Shown here piece by piece: positions 9,048 to 19,630 of a stretch of DNA of 64,000 nucleotides. This DNA is from Pseudoalteromonas carrageenovora IAM 12662 (GTDB lineage: Bacteria; Pseudomonadota; Gammaproteobacteria; Enterobacterales; Alteromonadaceae). The translations under genes were made by a program, and so were the position numbers. Each line of letters opens with the position of its first letter. The stretch's first letter is position 1. The stretch covers positions 2,373,520 to 2,437,519 of the forward strand of contig NZ_LT965928.1 in assembly GCF_900239935.1 (NCBI RefSeq), in the 5' to 3' direction. A model generated the notes under the pieces. That model had not been told where the DNA came from. It did not search any database and was given only the letters and a program-made list of their open reading frames with translations.

Positions 9048-9764
9048 ATGACTAAGTCAGGCCAAAATGCAGTAACTACATTGCGACAAATGATTTTAAC
9101 TGGAGCACTAAAAACCGGAGAAAGGCTCGTTGAAATTGCTACTTCTGAACGTCTAGGTGTTTCAAGAACGCCTGTAAGAATTGCATTTAGAACACTTGAA
9201 CAAGAAGGTTTGTTGACCAAACTTCCTAGGCGTGGCTACGAAGTCCGCTCAGTTTCACCAATTGAAATTGAAGGCGCTATTGAAGTAAGAGGAGTATTAG
9301 AGGGCCTAGCTGCTCGACAAGCTGCAGAAAACGGCCTTAACGAAGAACAAAAACATGAAATGCAATCCCTGCTTGCTTGTGGTGATTTATTATTTGAAGG
9401 GGCCGAACTAACTGAAGATGACTTAGCAACCTACCATGATATGAACCGCCGTTTTCATCTACTAATTATTGAAGCGTCGGGTAACTTGGCTATCCAGGCT
9501 GCACTATCTAAAAATGAGCACCTACCATTTGCCTCGGTAAGCGCGCTTGCCATCGACAAAAATAATATGCAAAAAGAGTTTAAACGCTTTGCATTTGCAC
9601 ATCAGCAACATCACCACGTATTTCATGCAATGCTTTCTCGCCAAGGTGCTCGTGCTGAAGGAATTATGCGTGAGCATGCACAAGCAACACTCGGTTACGA
9701 TCGAAACTATCACCGAACAGAGCTTAAAAACAAACTCACCGTTATTTCGCACGCAAATAAATAA
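9048..9764 (+). CDS. vanR: GntR/FadR-family repressor of vanAB
   Basis: A 238-residue GntR-family regulator of the FCD/VanR type. The N-terminal winged helix covers residues about 5-70 (typical RLGVSRTPVRIAFRTLEQEG). The C-terminal FCD ligand domain carries the helical bundle with histidines that usually bind a metal. It is divergent from vanAB with three ATTGGATCC operators between, the expected arrangement for a vanillate-responsive repressor. GAGGT lies upstream of the ATG. The identification rests on family, position and operators together. Confidence 0.88.
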   Translation: MTKSGQNAVTTLRQMILTGALKTGERLVEIATSERLGVSRTPVRIAFRTLEQEGLLTKLPRRGYEVRSVSPIEIEGAIEVRGVLEGLAARQAAENGLNEEQKHEMQSLLACGDLLFEGAELTEDDLATYHDMNRRFHLLIIEASGNLAIQAALSKNEHLPFASVSALAIDKNNMQKEFKRFAFAHQQHHHVFHAMLSRQGARAEGIMREHAQATLGYDRNYHRTELKNKLTVISHANK

Positions 9765-9863
9765 CCTGCACAGAAGTGTTACTCACTCTTAAATATTGAG
9801 GGAGCCATATTCTATAAGATCTAAAGCTTGCTAATGAAGGAGGCCTTTAAATATTAAAACTTA

Positions 9864-11054
9864 TTAAGCCTTTGTGCGTTCACGCGAGACCAACATAGCA
9901 ATGCCCATACCACCACCAATACAAAGTGTTGCTAACCCTTTTGTTTTATTAGCTCGCTGCATTTGATATATCAGCGAGACTAAAATACGACAACCTGAAG
10001 CACCTATGGGGTGGCCTAAAGCTACCGCCCCCCCATTTACATTTAATTTTTTAGGATCAAGCCCTAATTCATTATTTACGTGCAGTGCTTGGGCTGAAAA
10101 TGCCTCATTAGCCTCAATTAAATCAATATCATGCACTTGCCAGCCCGCTTTTTTACACACAGCCTGCGTGGCCGCTATTGGGCCAGTGCCCATGTAAAGC
10201 GGCTCAACACCTTCGCAAGCGGTAGCTTCAATCACAGCTAAAATAGGTAAGTTTAACTTTTTTGCATACTCGTCTGAAGTAACCACCACCATCGCTGCGC
10301 CGTCGTTAATAGTCGAACTATTTCCAGCGGTAACTGAACCGTCTTTTTTGAACGCAGGCCTAAGCTTACTAAGGTTTATAATTTGTGTATCAGCTTTTAC
10401 TGATTCATCAACATCAAAACTCTGGATATCGCCTCCACGTTTTGCAATATAAATAGGGGCAATTTCATCTTTGAATAAACCACTACTAATAGCATGTGCT
10501 GCTTTTTGCTGTGAATGAACTGCAAATTTATCTTGTGCTTCTCGTGAGACCGAAAATTTTTCAGCTATCTTTTCAGCTGTAATTCCCATATGTATATTTT
10601 CGCGACTATCCCACAGCCCATCTTTTATTAAGCTATCAACCAGTGATAAATCACCTAATTTTTTAGGTACTCTATTATTGGGTAATACGTGCGCCGCCTG
10701 AGACATACTTTCTTGCCCACCAGCAACCACCATTTTAGCATCACCGCAAAGAACTGATTGCGCAGCCAATTGCACCGCTTTTAGTCCTGAGCCACATACG
10801 TGATTAATAGTAAAAGCAGACACATTAATAGGTAGTCCGGCATTAAGTGCTGTCTGCCTTGCTGGATTTTGGCCACAACCTGCTGTTAGCACCTGCCCTA
10901 AAATCACCTCCTCAATGTGTGGCTTTACTTGCGGTGTTTCATCAAGAACGGTTTTAAGTAACTGACTACCTATTTCAATAGCTGATAGGCTTGATAAACT
11001 TTGTCCAAAACCACCAATTGCGGTTCTTTTTGCAGCAACAATAACAGCCTTCAT
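9864..11054 (-). CDS. Acetyl-CoA C-acetyltransferase (thiolase)
   Basis: Thiolase of 396 residues that splits acetoacetyl-CoA into two acetyl-CoA (or the reverse). The nucleophilic cysteine is in NHVCGSGLKAVQ near residue 89. The catalytic HPIGASG lies near 353 and the second cysteine in CIGGGMG near 383. The start overlaps the stop of the CoA-transferase beta gene by 4 bp, so the three genes form one operon. In this context it finishes acetoacetate catabolism. A 3-oxoadipyl-CoA thiolase is less likely because no ortho-cleavage genes are present. Confidence 0.88.
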   Translation of the reverse strand: MKAVIVAAKRTAIGGFGQSLSSLSAIEIGSQLLKTVLDETPQVKPHIEEVILGQVLTAGCGQNPARQTALNAGLPINVSAFTINHVCGSGLKAVQLAAQSVLCGDAKMVVAGGQESMSQAAHVLPNNRVPKKLGDLSLVDSLIKDGLWDSRENIHMGITAEKIAEKFSVSREAQDKFAVHSQQKAAHAISSGLFKDEIAPIYIAKRGGDIQSFDVDESVKADTQIINLSKLRPAFKKDGSVTAGNSSTINDGAAMVVVTSDEYAKKLNLPILAVIEATACEGVEPLYMGTGPIAATQAVCKKAGWQVHDIDLIEANEAFSAQALHVNNELGLDPKKLNVNGGAVALGHPIGASGCRILVSLIYQMQRANKTKGLATLCIGGGMGIAMLVSRERTKA

Positions 11055-11722
11055 GCTACCACCTCGGGCAAGTCCATTTCGGGCACATGTTCAGGAATAA
11101 CAAGCTCACCTGCTGTTAACCGTTGAATATCTTCTACCGAGACATTCGGCGCCCTTTCTAACAAATGAAATTTACCGTCTTTAATTTCCATAAAAGCGAG
11201 ATCAGTTAGCACTTTTTTAATACAGCCCTTACCAGTTAGTGGCAGTGTACAATTTGCTAATAACTTTGATTCACCATGCTTTGATGCATGGGTCATAGTG
11301 ACAATAATGTTATCGGCACCCGCCACTAAGTCCATAGCACCTCCCATTCCTTTAATTAACTTCCCGGGGATCATGTAAGACGCAATATTACCATTCACAT
11401 CCACTTCAAAAGCGCCTAATACAGTTAAATCAACATGGCCACCACGGATCATGGCAAACGACTCTGCACTATCAAAAATTGAGGCGCCGGTTGCCATAGT
11501 CACCGTTTGTTTGCCTGCATTGATTAAATCAGCATCAAGTTCATCTTCTGTTGGAAATTGCCCCATACCTAACAATCCGTTTTCTGATTGAAGCATCACT
11601 TCAATGCCTTCAGGCACATAGTTAGCAACAAGCGTTGGAATACCAATACCTAAGTTTACGTAGTATCCATCTTGTAGTTCTTGCGCAACACGCATTGCTA
11701 ATTGCTCTCGGGATAAAGCCAT
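11051..11722 (-). CDS. scoB: 3-oxoacid CoA-transferase subunit B
   Basis: Beta subunit (223 residues) of a two-subunit succinyl-CoA:3-ketoacid CoA-transferase. The catalytic glutamate that forms the CoA thioester lies in SENGLLG near residue 46. With ScoA it activates acetoacetate using succinyl-CoA. Two bases separate it from scoA, and it overlaps the thiolase gene. The sequence type resembles SCOT rather than the PcaJ of the beta-ketoadipate pathway, consistent with the absence of that pathway here. Confidence 0.85.
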   Translation of the reverse strand: MALSREQLAMRVAQELQDGYYVNLGIGIPTLVANYVPEGIEVMLQSENGLLGMGQFPTEDELDADLINAGKQTVTMATGASIFDSAESFAMIRGGHVDLTVLGAFEVDVNGNIASYMIPGKLIKGMGGAMDLVAGADNIIVTMTHASKHGESKLLANCTLPLTGKGCIKKVLTDLAFMEIKDGKFHLLERAPNVSVEDIQRLTAGELVIPEHVPEMDLPEVVA

Positions 11723-11724
11723 TG

Positions 11725-12441
11725 TTACACTCCTTGAACTTGTTTAGCACGAGTTGTGCGTTGTTCTATACGTTTTTCAAATGAACCTTTAATAACCCGA
11801 TCCACATATATCCCAGGGGTATGAATTTCATCGGGATCTAATTGCCCTGCTTCAACAATTTCTTCAACTTCAACAACCGTAACTGTGCCAGCTGTTGCAA
11901 CTAAAGGATTAAAATTACGTGCTGTTTTTCGATAAACTAAATTACCATATGTATCAGCTTTCCAAGCTTTAACAATGGCAAAATCACCTTTAATCGACTC
12001 TTCTAAGATGTAAGTTTTACCATTAAAGTTACGTTCTTCTTTTCCTTGTGCAACTGGAGTTCCATAACCCGTTGCGGTGAAAAAGGCAGGAATACCGGCA
12101 CCACCGGCACGCATTTTTTCGGCTAATGTGCCTTGGGGGGTCAATTCAACGTCCAGCTCACCAGACATCATTTGCCGCTCAAACTCTGCATTTTCGCCAA
12201 CATAAGACGCAATGATCTTTTTGATTTGTCGTTTTGCAAGCAGCAACCCTAAACCAAAGTCATCAACGCCACAGTTATTTGATACGACCGTTAGCTCTTT
12301 AGTACCTTTATTACTAATTCCCTTGATTAAATTTTCTGGTATACCACATAATCCAAAGCCACCTGCTAACACTGTCATACCGTTTTCAAGCCCTTTAAGC
12401 GCTTGAGTGTAGGAAGTTACTACTTTATTAAATCCAGCCAT
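11725..12441 (-). CDS. scoA: 3-oxoacid CoA-transferase subunit A
   Basis: Alpha subunit (238 residues), with the SCOT-type glycine loop [13 protein letters not shown] near residues 26-38 and conserved [11 protein letters not shown] near 54-64. The start was set at the ATG at 12441; an in-frame TTG four codons upstream is less likely. First gene of the scoA-scoB-thiolase operon, divergent from a LysR regulator 97 bp away. Its role is to channel acetoacetate, possibly released by the FAH-family enzyme at 19631, to central metabolism. Confidence 0.85.
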   Translation of the reverse strand: MAGFNKVVTSYTQALKGLENGMTVLAGGFGLCGIPENLIKGISNKGTKELTVVSNNCGVDDFGLGLLLAKRQIKKIIASYVGENAEFERQMMSGELDVELTPQGTLAEKMRAGGAGIPAFFTATGYGTPVAQGKEERNFNGKTYILEESIKGDFAIVKAWKADTYGNLVYRKTARNFNPLVATAGTVTVVEVEEIVEAGQLDPDEIHTPGIYVDRVIKGSFEKRIEQRTTRAKQVQGV

Positions 12442-12538
12442 TGTTAATTCCAAATAATGTATCAGAGGATTAGTTTGACAATAAAGTAAGAGATAGTTAA
12501 TTTTATAATTCTATTTTATTAATTAGTTTTACTTATAA

Positions 12539-13447
12539 ATGAATATAAAACAGTTGAAAGCATTTACGGAGGTTGCAACTAACTTAAGCTTTGTAGAAGC
12601 GGCTACAAAGTTACACTTATCACAGCCGGCACTTAGTTTAAGCATCAGAAATTTAGAAGAAAGCTTAGGTGGAAAATTATTATCGCGAACTACACGTTCT
12701 TTAGTGCTGACACAAGAGGGCAAGGCATTATTACCTGTTGCTAAAAATATATTAAACCAAATTGATGCCGCAGAAAGAGAGATGAAAAAGCGGTTTTCAC
12801 TTGAACTTGGCCACACCTCCATTGCTGCTATGCCGTCTTTTGCAGCTTCAGTTTTACCTAAAATAATTAAGCGATTTCATTCTAAGTATCCACACATAAA
12901 GCTTTCTGTGGAAGATGTACTCTCTGATACAGTAATTGACATGGTAAGTGACGACTTAGTCGAGCTAGGTATCTCATTTGAACCTAAGCATAATAGCGAC
13001 TTAGTGTTTCACCCTTTGTATAAGGATCAATTTATTGTGGTGTTACCCCCTTCTCATCCACTGACTCAATCTCATACTATTAGCTGGGACGAATTGCTAA
13101 AGTTTGAATTAATCACTCTGCAAAGTCCTTCTTCCGTTAGAGAGTTAATTGAAGAAACCTTATCGCAACATAACATGACGCTTAACCCAGCATTTGATGC
13201 GCATCAATTAGCAACCGTTATAAGAATGGTGAGGGATAGCTTAGGTGTGGCGATTGTGCCCGCACTTTGTAAAGCGCAAGCACTGGAAGCAGGCGTCGTA
13301 TGCAGAGACATAAACTCTCCCAGCATAGCACGACGCGTCGGTGTTATTTCAAAACCTATAACCTCATTGTCAATTGCGGCTAAATCAATGCTTGAAACCA
13401 TTAAACTCTATTCATCAGAACTTACCAGACAAATAGAGCTTAAATAA
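12539..13447 (+). CDS. LysR-family transcriptional regulator
   Basis: A 302-residue LysR regulator with the N-terminal winged HTH (SFVEAATKLHLSQPALSLSI near residues 17-36) and a periplasmic-binding-like effector domain from about residue 90. It is divergent from the scoAB-thiolase operon, which it probably activates. Its stop lies 3 bp from the stop of the convergent MFS gene. The inducer cannot be predicted. Confidence 0.87.
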   Translation: MNIKQLKAFTEVATNLSFVEAATKLHLSQPALSLSIRNLEESLGGKLLSRTTRSLVLTQEGKALLPVAKNILNQIDAAEREMKKRFSLELGHTSIAAMPSFAASVLPKIIKRFHSKYPHIKLSVEDVLSDTVIDMVSDDLVELGISFEPKHNSDLVFHPLYKDQFIVVLPPSHPLTQSHTISWDELLKFELITLQSPSSVRELIEETLSQHNMTLNPAFDAHQLATVIRMVRDSLGVAIVPALCKAQALEAGVVCRDINSPSIARRVGVISKPITSLSIAAKSMLETIKLYSSELTRQIELK

Positions 13448-13450
13448 ATT

Positions 13451-14653
13451 TTACAGTTGTAGTTGCCCCGTCTCGTCACACTTTAAATCGCTTGCACCTT
13501 TAGCTTTGAGTGCTGCAACTAAAGATGCAAAAGCACAACATACCGCAATTAATACCAAGACGGTACTCAAAGAGCCCATTGGTTTTTGTAGTAATGTAAC
13601 AACAATGGGCGCTAAAAATTGGCCTAAAAAGAACATTCCTGTCCACATACCTGTACCTTTACCTCGCACATTTTCAGGGAGTAATTTCAATACCCATGTA
13701 AGAGTAGTTGGTAACAAAGAACCAAAACCTAAACAGCCAATAAATATGGCAATCGATGAAACAACAAGAGACGAAGAACCCGCGGTGACTAAATACCCAA
13801 ATGCGCTTAAACCAAAGCCTACGCACAATAGAAGCGGCCCTGAACTACGCTTAATTTTACCGTAACCAAAAGCACCAAGCGCAACACCTATATTTGCTAA
13901 TGCTCCAATCCCACCAATCATAGCTGGTGTTACAGCCTGGCTAATTGCTAATACTTCACCAAGCTTTACAATCATTGAATAAAAAATGATACCGACAAAC
14001 AAAGTTATAAATAATAAAGGCACTACTTTTTTTACTGGAAAATGCCCTGCTTGCTCGGAAATGCTTGCTTTTACTTTAGGTTCAAACAAATTTAATGCCA
14101 CAAGTAGAGCAACTGGCAAAGCAAGTAAATATAAAACAAATGGTCCTCTTGAGCCTAATAACTCACCTAACATGCCGCCTAGCCCAATTAAAAAAATGGC
14201 ACTTAAGCTTACCGAAGCAATTTGTATTGAAATCCATTTTTGCCTTTCTTTTCCTTGAAAGTAGTCAGCAATTAATGCAGTAGCAATAGTCATAATAATT
14301 GCTTCAGTTATTCCTAAAAATACTCTTGAAGTAATGATAAGTGATAAGTTTTTTAAAAAATAAGGCAAGATACCTATTACGCTATATATGATAAGCGCAA
14401 TAATTAATAGTGGTTTTCGTCCCATTTTATCTGATATAGCGCCCGCCAAAGGTGAGAAAAGTGCTACGCAAAGTGCTGGAATCGTCATTGCAATAGGCAC
14501 CAATACCTCATACCCATCCACAAGTTTAAACTCTTCTAATAGCATAGGGAGCACGGGAACGAGAGAGATCACCGCCATTACGGGCATAATCGCCGCTAAA
14601 ATTAAAATAATACCATGTTTGGTTGAAGCAACCGGATTAGAAAGACTATTCAT
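13451..14653 (-). CDS. MFS transporter
   Basis: Inner-membrane permease of 400 residues with about 12 hydrophobic segments and motif A in GAISDKMGRKP near residues 70-80. It belongs to the major facilitator superfamily, but the sequence does not point to one substrate. It is divergent from the TonB-dependent receptor at 15007 and could carry the product of the outer-membrane and periplasmic steps into the cytoplasm. That link is inferred from position only. Confidence 0.8.
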   Translation of the reverse strand: MNSLSNPVASTKHGIILILAAIMPVMAVISLVPVLPMLLEEFKLVDGYEVLVPIAMTIPALCVALFSPLAGAISDKMGRKPLLIIALIIYSVIGILPYFLKNLSLIITSRVFLGITEAIIMTIATALIADYFQGKERQKWISIQIASVSLSAIFLIGLGGMLGELLGSRGPFVLYLLALPVALLVALNLFEPKVKASISEQAGHFPVKKVVPLLFITLFVGIIFYSMIVKLGEVLAISQAVTPAMIGGIGALANIGVALGAFGYGKIKRSSGPLLLCVGFGLSAFGYLVTAGSSSLVVSSIAIFIGCLGFGSLLPTTLTWVLKLLPENVRGKGTGMWTGMFFLGQFLAPIVVTLLQKPMGSLSTVLVLIAVCCAFASLVAALKAKGASDLKCDETGQLQL

Positions 14654-15006
14654 TGAAGCTACCTTTAGTGTGTGTTGTAGGTGTGTTTGTAAAACCTATT
14701 AAATCAGTGAAGCTTCACTATGTGTCTAAATTAAAAATTTGTGGAATTAAATATTTGGATAGGAGGTATCAAGTAAATAAATAGTTAACGCATTTGGTTT
14801 TATTTTTACATAAATCCCTCCCTAAGGCGCATTTTTGCAGATGTATCTATGAAATTGATAATTTCAATTATAAAAATCAATTAACTTGATACATATTTTT
14901 ACTTTATTGTTAATTTTGCGTTGCACACACATCGCAATCTTAGTGCTTGCTTTTTACAAGCCATTAGGAAACGTTTTTGCACACACACAATTATAAGGAT
15001 GGAACA
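14654..15006. other. Divergent promoter region (MFS / TonB receptor)
   Basis: No coding frame is supported here. It holds a perfect palindrome, AGTGAAGCTTCACT (14706-14719), 52 bp upstream of the MFS start, and a widely spaced pair GTATCAAG (14766-14773) and CTTGATAC (14885-14892). These are candidate operator sites for the two divergent transcripts. Confidence 0.5.
14706..14719. promoter_or_regulatory. 14-bp palindrome upstream of MFS gene
   Basis: AGTGAAGCTTCACT reads the same on both strands and lies in the divergent promoter region. It is a plausible dimer-binding site; the binding protein is unknown. Confidence 0.4.
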
Positions 15007-17520
15007 ATGAACAAATCGTATTTACGTTCATGTATTCTGACGGCATGTTTAACACCTTTAGCTATTTCGGCTCAAACTGCTGAAAATATACAAGAGTCTA
15101 AAACAGATGGTATTGAGTTAATTACGGTTACTGCTCTTAGAAAAACAGAAAGTTTACAAGATGTAGCTGTACCAATTGATGCTGCAACAGGAAAAGAGCT
15201 GTCACGCATAGGGGTTACCGACGCAACAGGCTTAAACAAAATATCACCGGCACTAAACGTTGTTTCTGGCGGTGGTTCAAATACCGTATTTTTTGTTCGC
15301 GGTGTGGGTAACTTTGCTGTAAACGCATACACAGATGCAGCACTGGCGTTTAACGTAGATGGTGTATTTTTAGGAAGACCAACAGCCACAACGGCATCAT
15401 TTTTAGATGTAGAACGTATAGAAGTTTTAAAGGGCCCTCAGGGCACTCTTTATGGCCGAAATGCAACAGCTGGCGCGATCAATGTAATTTCAGCAAAACC
15501 GGAACTTGGAGAAACATTTGGCAATATCTCTATAGGTGCTGGTAACTATGGAACAATAACAGCTTCTGGTGCTGTAAATTTACCAATAAGCGATGACTGG
15601 GCAGCGCGCTTTGCAATTGGCAAAACTAAAAATGACGGTTATAACGATGATGGCACAGCGGCAACAGATGATACCGCGTTCCGCGCCCGTTTATTTGGTG
15701 AGTTTTCTGAAGATGTTAACCTTACTATCACTACCGACTACTCAACAACAAAAGGTAATGGTAATTCACCTTCATTTGAAGGCAGTTACGGATTTCCACT
15801 TCAAGGAAGTAATAATCACCCAAAAAACATTCCAGGTTATAACTTTAACCCAGCTCCTGATAACGTATCGGCTCCTCATACAGGCCCAGCAACACCTGCT
15901 GCAGTTGAATACTACACAGGCCTCCAAACCTTACCAGCATTTACTTCTATCACTCCCCTATATGAACCATATATAGACAACGAGTTTATGGGCGTGTCGG
16001 CAGAGTTGAACGTTGCTACGTCATTGGGCGATCTAACAATTATTCCGGCTTATAGAGAGAATACGGTTGACGTATTATTTAATAACCCCGCTTTCCAAGC
16101 AGCCATTAATCAAGAAAATCACCAACAATCTAGCTTAGAAGCTCGCTTCACTACAACTGTAGGGGCGCTTGATTTAATCATGGGTGGTTTTTACTTTGAT
16201 GAAGCAGTTGATGGTCTAGCTTCATTTAACCAATACAGCTTACAATCAACGCAAGATATTGAAAACTCAAGCACTAAGTCAACCGCGTTTTTTGTTCATG
16301 GTAAATATCACCTATCTGATGAGCTTAGACTCGTCGGCGCTGTGCGTTGGACCAAAGATAAAAAAGAATTTAAGGGACAAGCGGATGTATTTCTAAATTT
16401 ATGCATTAGAGATTTGCCAGCCTACCCAGGCGGGCCAGAAATCCCAAATTGTGACGGTGCGCCTGTTATTCCGGTTGGTACAACTGTTGCTGAAACAATT
16501 GCGTCTATTGATGCAGCGGATTTGCCAGAAGGAGCTCCTATAGCAAACCGCGGCCCTGTTCCATATGGTCAGATCCCATTATTTCCTGGCGCACCCGACA
16601 ACCTGCGTGCAAACCTACTGTTTATTAACCAAACCCAGATTGATCGCGTTCAAGAAAATAACGAAATTACTTACAGAGCAGCGATAGAATATGATATTGC
16701 ACAAAGTAATCTACTTTATGCTAGCTATGAAACAGGCTATCGTTCAGGTGGATTTAGTCCTACCAACGGCCGAGAAGAGTTTTTACCTGAATACATAAAT
16801 GCATGGACATTTGGTTCTAAAAATAGATTTTTAGATAATTATTTACAAATCAATGCTGAGGCATTTATTTGGGATTATGAAGATCAACAAGCTAGTCATT
16901 TTGGTATTGATGGTAACGGTAATTCTGCGTTCTTTACTGAAAACATAGGTCAATCAAGCATTAAAGGAATTGAGATTGATATTCTTTATCAACTGACTGA
17001 AGCAACACGGATCAAAGGAAATGTTCAATATCTAAAAAATGAGATTGAAGAGTTTAGTTACCTTCAAAAAACACCAGACGAAGCTGTAAATGTTGTGACA
17101 GGTTGTGACACAGAAGTAAAAAGCGTGACTGATGGGGAGCCCACATATAATGTAGACTGTTCAGGTAAGGAAGGCAGAAACTCGCCATCACTTTCTTTAA
17201 CTGCAAGTATTAACCATTACTTAGAGTTTGAAAATGGTTATTCGGCATCAGTGTCTCTTGATGCTCGTTACCGCGACGAACGTTGGGTTGGCTTTGACTT
17301 CTTGCCATCGCAGCGTGCTGAGGATGTGGTTACCTTAGACACTTCTGTGCAATTATTTTCAGCAAATGATAAGTGGTCAATACTCGCATATGTGAGAAAC
17401 GTAACTGATGAAGAAATAAAAGCAACATCTCAGTTATTTGCTAATGGTGGCAACACAATGGTCTCAACCTACGAAAAACCAAGAACTTACGGTATAACAT
17501 TCAAATATGACTTCTATTAA
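15007..17520 (+). CDS. TonB-dependent outer-membrane receptor
   Basis: Outer-membrane active transporter, 837 residues. The start is the ATG at 15007, preceded by AAGGATGG; an earlier in-frame ATG at 14977 lacks a site. A signal peptide covers about the first 25 residues. A TonB-box-like GIELITVTA near residue 36 leads into the plug domain ([20 protein letters not shown] near 136-155). The beta barrel ends in an aromatic residue (DFY), as usual. It is of the type found with catabolic loci rather than the siderophore type. The next gene starts 13 bp after its stop, so the two are probably cotranscribed. Imported substrate unknown. Confidence 0.9.
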
Positions 17521-17533
17521 GAGAGCACACACA

Positions 17534-18520
17534 ATGCAAAAAATTAGTATTATATTTAATTTATTTCTATCTCTAGGCTGTTTAGCATTTACGTTTAACG
17601 GCAGCGCAAGCGAAACAAAAAATGAGTGGATAACTCTAGGTACGATGGCAGGCCCTATTCCTAATGCAAAACACTCTCAACCAGCTAATGCGATGCTTGT
17701 TAATGGCAATACGTATGTGGTTGATGCCGGTGACGGAACTGCAGGGCAATTAGCAAAAGTTGGGTTAGACATAAAAAATGTCGATGCAGTCTTTTTAAGT
17801 CACTTACATTTTGACCATACAGGTGGTTTACCTGCAATTTTGAGTTTAAGGTGGCAAACAAGCGCACGTAATGAGCTTGTTGTATATGGCCCTCCGGGAA
17901 CTCAGCAAACCGTTGATGGTATTTTTGAATACATGACTTATGGCACGCTTGGACACTACGGTGTACCAGGCCAAGTTCCTGCGCCCGCTAATACTAATAT
18001 CAAAGTTGTTGAGGTTGAAGATGGGACTCAATTAAAACTTCCAGACTTCACTGTGGATGTTATAAGAAACTCACACTACAGCTGGCCAAAAGGAAGTGAA
18101 GAGTGGAAAAAGTTTCAAGCACTTTCATTTAAATTTAGTCTACAAGATTATACAGTTGTTTATACAGGTGATACGGGCCCAAGTAGTGCAGTTGAGAAGC
18201 TATCTAGCGGTGTTGATTTATTAGTAAGTGAGATGATGGATATTGATCACACAGTCAACATGATAAAAGAAACAAACCCTCAAATGCCTAAGGGTAAGTT
18301 TATTGGCATTCATAAACATCTTTCGAAGCACCACCTTTCACCAAAACAAGTTGGTGAGTTAGCTAAAGCAGCCAATGTAGGCAGTTTAGTTATTACTCAT
18401 ATGGCACCGGGGTTAGATACTCAAGCCGAAATAGACTTTTATACTAAACAAGTTGCAAGTGAATACAAAGGGCCGATCTCAGTAGCACAAGATTTAAACC
18501 GTTACGAACTAAAACGCTGA
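17534..18520 (+). CDS. Exported metallo-beta-lactamase-fold hydrolase
   Basis: A 328-residue MBL-fold enzyme with an N-terminal signal peptide (about 26 residues), so probably periplasmic. The metal motif HLHFDHTGG lies near residues 86-94; further ligands are likely in NSHYSW, the aspartate in YTGDTG and a histidine in ITHMAPG near the C terminus. The family includes arylsulfatases, lactonases and RNase Z-like hydrolases. Cotranscription with a TonB receptor suggests that it processes the imported compound, for example by opening a lactone or ester. The start at 17534 replaces an earlier in-frame ATG at 17507 that overlaps the receptor gene. Confidence 0.82.
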
Positions 18521-18550
18521 CCTGAGTATTGTATCTGATTACAGCAATGA

Positions 18551-18576
18551 AAAGCCGCCAATTAAGGCGGTTTTTT
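18551..18576 (+). terminator. Rho-independent terminator
   Basis: CCGCC-AATTAA-GGCGG followed by TTTTTT, just after the MBL-fold gene. It touches the 3' end of the convergent LysR gene and may serve both. Confidence 0.8.
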
Positions 18577-19483
18577 ATATGCCTTGAGCGGCATTCATTA
18601 TTTTTTCTCTTAACCATCGGTGTATAGGATCATTATCAAGCGTAGGATGCCACATCATAGATTCCACTAGTAGTGGCGTATCATAAGGAAGTGAAACTAC
18701 CTTTAAATCATGTTTTTGTGCATGTATGTTAGCAAATTTTTTGGGTAAAATAGCAACGCGCTGAGTTCCTTTCAGTGTGTAAATCATCGTAGAAAAATCA
18801 TTAGTTATTATATCAACTTTGCGACTCCCTCCCATCGTTTCTGTTAACCATGTCTCAATACTTAAATGGCTTGTCCGTGCAAAACCAACTGATACATGCC
18901 CCATGCTACCTACCTGTTCAGCTGTAATCACGTCTCCATCAACTAACTCATTTTTTACATCAACAACACATGCAAGCTCATCTGACATGAGTATAGCGCT
19001 TGGGTAGTTATCAAGCATTACTCCCTCGGGTGCAATAAATAAATCAGCCCCCCCTTTTATAATTATATTAGCCTCATGGGAAAACGGTGATAAGAACTCA
19101 AATGTCATCCCTGGGGCTTGCTGCGCAAGTTCAGTTAAAATACTGGAAAACAGGACTTGAATAACATAATCTGATGCAACAATTTTAAAATGACGTTCGC
19201 TTTTTAAGGGATCGTTAAAACGTTTTCCGATGATCACCCCCCTAATTGTTGTTAAAACTTCTGTAATAGGCACCTGTAGCTCTAAAGCAAAGGGCGTTGG
19301 TTGCATTGTTTTACCTACTTGAACAAGTAAATCATCTTCAAAAAAGATTCTTGCTCTGCCTAATATACTACTGGTTGCTGATTGAGATAGATGAAGGCGT
19401 TTTGCACTTTTTGTTATATTTTTTTCCTCTAACAAAACATCTAATGCGACTAATAAATTCAAATCTAAATGCTCAAATCTCAT
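18575..19483 (-). CDS. LysR-family regulator (NodD/SyrM-like type)
   Basis: A 302-residue LysR regulator beginning MRFEHLDLNLLVALDVLLEE, the opening typical of the NodD/NahR/LinR subgroup, many of which respond to aromatics. The HTH lies near residues 22-41. It is divergent from the operon starting at 19631, with a 29-bp dyad in the spacer, and probably activates it. The effector is unknown and may be the pathway substrate. Confidence 0.88.
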   Translation of the reverse strand: MRFEHLDLNLLVALDVLLEEKNITKSAKRLHLSQSATSSILGRARIFFEDDLLVQVGKTMQPTPFALELQVPITEVLTTIRGVIIGKRFNDPLKSERHFKIVASDYVIQVLFSSILTELAQQAPGMTFEFLSPFSHEANIIIKGGADLFIAPEGVMLDNYPSAILMSDELACVVDVKNELVDGDVITAEQVGSMGHVSVGFARTSHLSIETWLTETMGGSRKVDIITNDFSTMIYTLKGTQRVAILPKKFANIHAQKHDLKVVSLPYDTPLLVESMMWHPTLDNDPIHRWLREKIMNAAQGI

Positions 19484-19506
19484 AATTTACTCACTGCTGA
19501 TTGTTT

Positions 19507-19535
19507 AAATTTAATAACTTTAATGTATTAAATTT
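19507..19535. promoter_or_regulatory. Candidate LysR operator dyad
   Basis: Perfect 10-bp arms AAATTTAATA and TATTAAATTT separated by 9 bp, 24 bp upstream of the LysR start. It is AT-rich, but symmetry and position fit a LysR activation/autoregulation site. Confidence 0.5.
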
Positions 19536-19630
19536 TTGGATACAACCTATCTAAACATTCAATTTCATCAATTGCAATTTAAGGATTAACATGAATTAAA
19601 TAATAGTTTAACAAACACCGTGACCAAACA

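Noticed and set aside
9864..12441. Assignment of the CoA-transferase/thiolase genes as pcaIJF (beta-ketoadipate pathway)
   Set aside because: No ortho-cleavage genes (pcaHGBDC) are present and the alpha subunit has the SCOT-type glycine loop.
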